64,000 nt of DNA from contig JADJYJ010000011.1 in assembly GCA_016719785.1 (NCBI GenBank), positions 62,001-126,000 on the forward strand, written 5' to 3'. Positions 61,758 to 64,000 of this stretch are shown one piece after another. The position numbers and the translations under genes were made by a program. The stretch comes from Candidatus Amarolinea dominans. Lineage in GTDB: Bacteria; Chloroflexota; Anaerolineae; SSC4; Amarolineaceae. Positions within the stretch are counted from its first letter, which is position 1. Each line of letters opens with the position of its first letter. The notes under the pieces are model-generated. The model was not told the origin of the DNA and ran no database searches. It was given only the letters and a program-made list of their open reading frames with translations.

Positions 61758-61805
61758 TTCGGTCTCCTTTGCCCTGGAATATTTCCAGCAAGTTTGGTGA
61801 CAGCC

Positions 61806-64000
61806 TCAAGCGCGACCTTCCACAATCGCAATCTCATCCTCCGTCAGACCGTACAACTCATAGACGAGATAATCAATCTCAGTTTCAAGGTCAGAAGTAT
61901 CTACAGCAAAATCGATCCTCTTTGCTTGAAGAATGCGTGAAACCAGGGTCTCAATGGCGAACTCCTGTTCAGTTGTTGGTTGCCGGATGGGAATATCCAG
62001 CAACGGAGCTTTGTCAATCTGGAATTGGTATCCCTGCATCTTTCCCTTGTGTCTAAGCCAGAACTCAATCACTCTCGAATTAAGTAGGCCCGTCAAGAAC
62101 TTCAGGTTGATCCGATTGGACTTAATAATATAGAAAGTTTGCGCTACATAACAGTCAAAATCAGTGTATGTGAACGTGGGCTGAGAACACTTCCGTAACG
62201 AGATTATTTTCACACCTTGAAAGAAAAACTCATTCCTACTTCGGTGTAAACCATAAGGCCAGTTGTCCGATGTAATTATTGATCGATACTGGTCTAAGTG
62301 TTTCTTTATGTTAGGATAATCCCTGATCTTGTCCTGCTTCACAATCGACGAGTCGGTATAGATGATCCAATAGGAGTTTCGACTGGTTCCAAAATACCTA
62401 CTTAACTCAGCAGTAGTGTAGTAAGGCTTGATTAGCTCAAGCTCTTCCCGTGTGAACTGCATGGATGCTCTTTCAGCGTCAGACAGAACAAATACGCCCT
62501 GCCCCACTTCATAATCATTGCCCAAAATCACTTGCGATCGTTTGTTTACGGAGTCTTGGGGCGCACCATACCTTGTGCGACCTCTTTGCGGGCCATCGAG
62601 CGTAAAGTTCCCCTTCGCAGATAGTTTGCTCAAGACCCTCTGGCCGAACTCTCGGAAAAAACGAACATTCTGTCCACGAAGCGATCCCTTTCAAACTCTG
62701 GGGACATATAAACGGCTGCGTTGCATGGCAACTTCGTTAACACCTTTGCAACGTCTGCCGCAGCGGCCTGTGGGGATACAATTCTCCTCAAGTCGAAGCG
62801 ATATGAGCGTGAAGAGGCTCTCCTTGAGCAGATCAAGATCATTGTTTGAATACCAGCACTCTCGAAAATTTTGAAGTCGCCGAAGTCGATCAACTGCAAT
62901 ATTGTCGCGTCTGATACGATCTTGTTGCGCAAGATAGATGCACCCTGATTCGTGAGCCAGTTGTTAGTAGCAATGAACGACAACACACCCGTTTGATTTC
63001 TCAAAATGTCTAGACTTGTGCAGGCAAAAAAGTACCAGATGTCCATCTTCCCTTGATAATAGGGTGAACTCCTCAGGCCATCAAACGCGGATCGGCAGTG
63101 TATTCTTTGATGTAGGGCGGGTTGCCGATCACTACATCGAACCCGCCCCGCCCCTCGAAAACCTCGTGAAAATAGACATCGAAGTCGAAATCCTGCATTC
63201 CGTTGGTGAGCAGGCCGATCAACTGCTCGATCTGCGCGCGTAGCTTGGTTTTTTCCGTAGGATGCGTCTCGTCAAAATAACGCCGTTTGAGCGCATCGAG
63301 ATCGGTAAAGAGCGCCATATTGAACAGATTTTTCTTCACCTGGCCCAGCGAATTCCCCTGCACGATCTTGTAGTCCAAATTGGGCAACGGCTGGATGTCG
63401 GCGTAGCTCTCCTCGTCCACCACCAGCGACAGCCACAGCCGCAGCTTGGCGATCTCCACCGCGCCGCCGTCAATATCCACGCCGTAGATGCTCTGCTGGA
63501 TGGCGTGGCGCTTGAGCGCATAGGGTGTGCGTCCGCTCTTGAGCTGCGTGTCCAGCGCCAGCCGCGCCTGCACGATCTCGTGCAACATGCCCACGGGGAA
63601 GGCGCCGGAGCCGATGGCCGGATCGCACAGCTTGATCCCGGCCAGAGCGGCGTCCAGCTTGGCGGCGTGGCGGCGCACGCTTTCGGGCAGCACGTAGTCG
63701 CCGCTTTGCAGCCCCGCCTCCTTGGCCGCATCCTGTTGCAGCGCCAGCGCACCCCGCCGCACCAGCGCGGCGATCTCCTCACGCGGCACGCTCTCCCGCC
63801 GCTGCGGCACGGTCAACGCCTGCTGTTTGGGCGGGGGCTCGCCAAAGAACGGGTCCTGGGTGGGTTGCTCAGGAACCAGGCTGGTCTCGACCCGGTTCAG
63901 CGCCGTGTCCAGGTAGTGGATCAGGCTCTCCTGGCACATGTAATGCACGATCTCGCAGGGTGTAGAAGGCCCCCGCGATTTGCGGTCCCGCACCTCCAGC
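61806..64000 (-). pseudogene. Type IIG restriction-modification enzyme (Eco57I-like), two frameshifts, runs off window
   Basis: From the right edge: EIVHYMCQESLIHYL, LCDPAIGSGAFPVGMLHEI (SAM motif I), YGVDIDGGAVEIAKLRLWLSL, GGFDVVIGNPPYIKEYTADPR (catalytic NPPY). A one-base loss near 63096 shifts to AFDGLRSSPYYQGKMDIWYFFACTSLDIL and WLTNQGASILR. A second shift near 62645 leads to FFREFGQRVLSKLSAKGNF and the specificity half (YWIIYTDSSIVKQ to LVYELYGLTEDEIAIVEG). Near 63970 the KSRGAFYTPREI motif also looks disturbed. The N-terminal nuclease is outside the window. The part left of about 63070 is much more AT-rich than the methylase part. Confidence 0.85.

Overview
The window is GC-rich bacterial chromosome. 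The gene set fits a member of Chloroflexota, perhaps Anaerolineae- or Caldilineae-like: a DUF4332 helix-hairpin-helix protein, type 2 IPP isomerase, a SARP/BTAD-type regulator relic, DUF5131/TcmP, a glutaredoxin-thioredoxin reductase fusion, and short degenerate repeats at gene junctions. The lineage is an inference from gene families and style; there is no rRNA here, only one tRNA (Asp).

Region 1 (1-15.7 kb) is an envelope polysaccharide locus. On the + strand lie family 2 and family 4 glycosyltransferases, a PMT-like membrane glycosyltransferase, a polyprenyl phosphoglycosyltransferase, a surface beta-propeller protein with a Thr/Pro stalk, and a BY-kinase with a Tyr-rich tail. On the - strand lie a second phosphoglycosyltransferase, two family 2 glycosyltransferases and a MalK/UgpC-type ATPase. 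Region 2 (16-34.4 kb) is compact housekeeping sequence: RNase D, a beta-CASP nuclease, class A PBP, SurE, BCAT, a glycosyltransferase plus an ABC-2 exporter, polyprenyl synthase and IPP isomerase, acyl carrier protein, MobA, an alkyltransferase-like protein, a nitrilase-fold protein lacking its catalytic Cys, threonine aldolase and tRNA-Asp. I found no frameshift in this part.

Region 3 (34.5-64 kb) is accessory and visibly decaying. It opens with mazEF (perfect consensus promoter and palindrome) and the first of three higBA loci. In all three the antitoxin HigA is intact and the toxin HigB is N-truncated or internally deleted. A frameshifted BrnA and a RelE-like fragment add to the toxin-antitoxin remains. 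Between them are a quinol/heme-copper-like membrane operon, a frameshifted O-methyltransferase, the remains of a SARP-type regulator, and an array of seven NTF2/SnoaL-fold genes (one frameshifted, one a fragment) with a cupin, an ABM-like monooxygenase, a frameshifted FAD monooxygenase and a large STAND-like ATPase. Further on are a B12-radical SAM enzyme and a UPF0104 flippase-like protein.

The most interesting locus is at 54.1-56.1 kb. A peroxiredoxin-like gene has an in-frame TGA exactly where the first Cys of a C-P-F-C motif is expected. It is followed at the proper distance by a 6-bp hairpin with an A-G-T-T loop, so it is a good candidate selenoprotein. It converges on a glutaredoxin-thioredoxin reductase fusion and a tiny zinc-finger ORF. 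The right end (58-64 kb) carries internally deleted relics (a glucosidase and an AlbA_2 protein) and a defence-like minus-strand cluster. That cluster holds a type IIG restriction-modification gene with two frameshifts and an abrupt AT-rich switch at its specificity half, then TcmP and its three-Cys-motif partner DUF5131.
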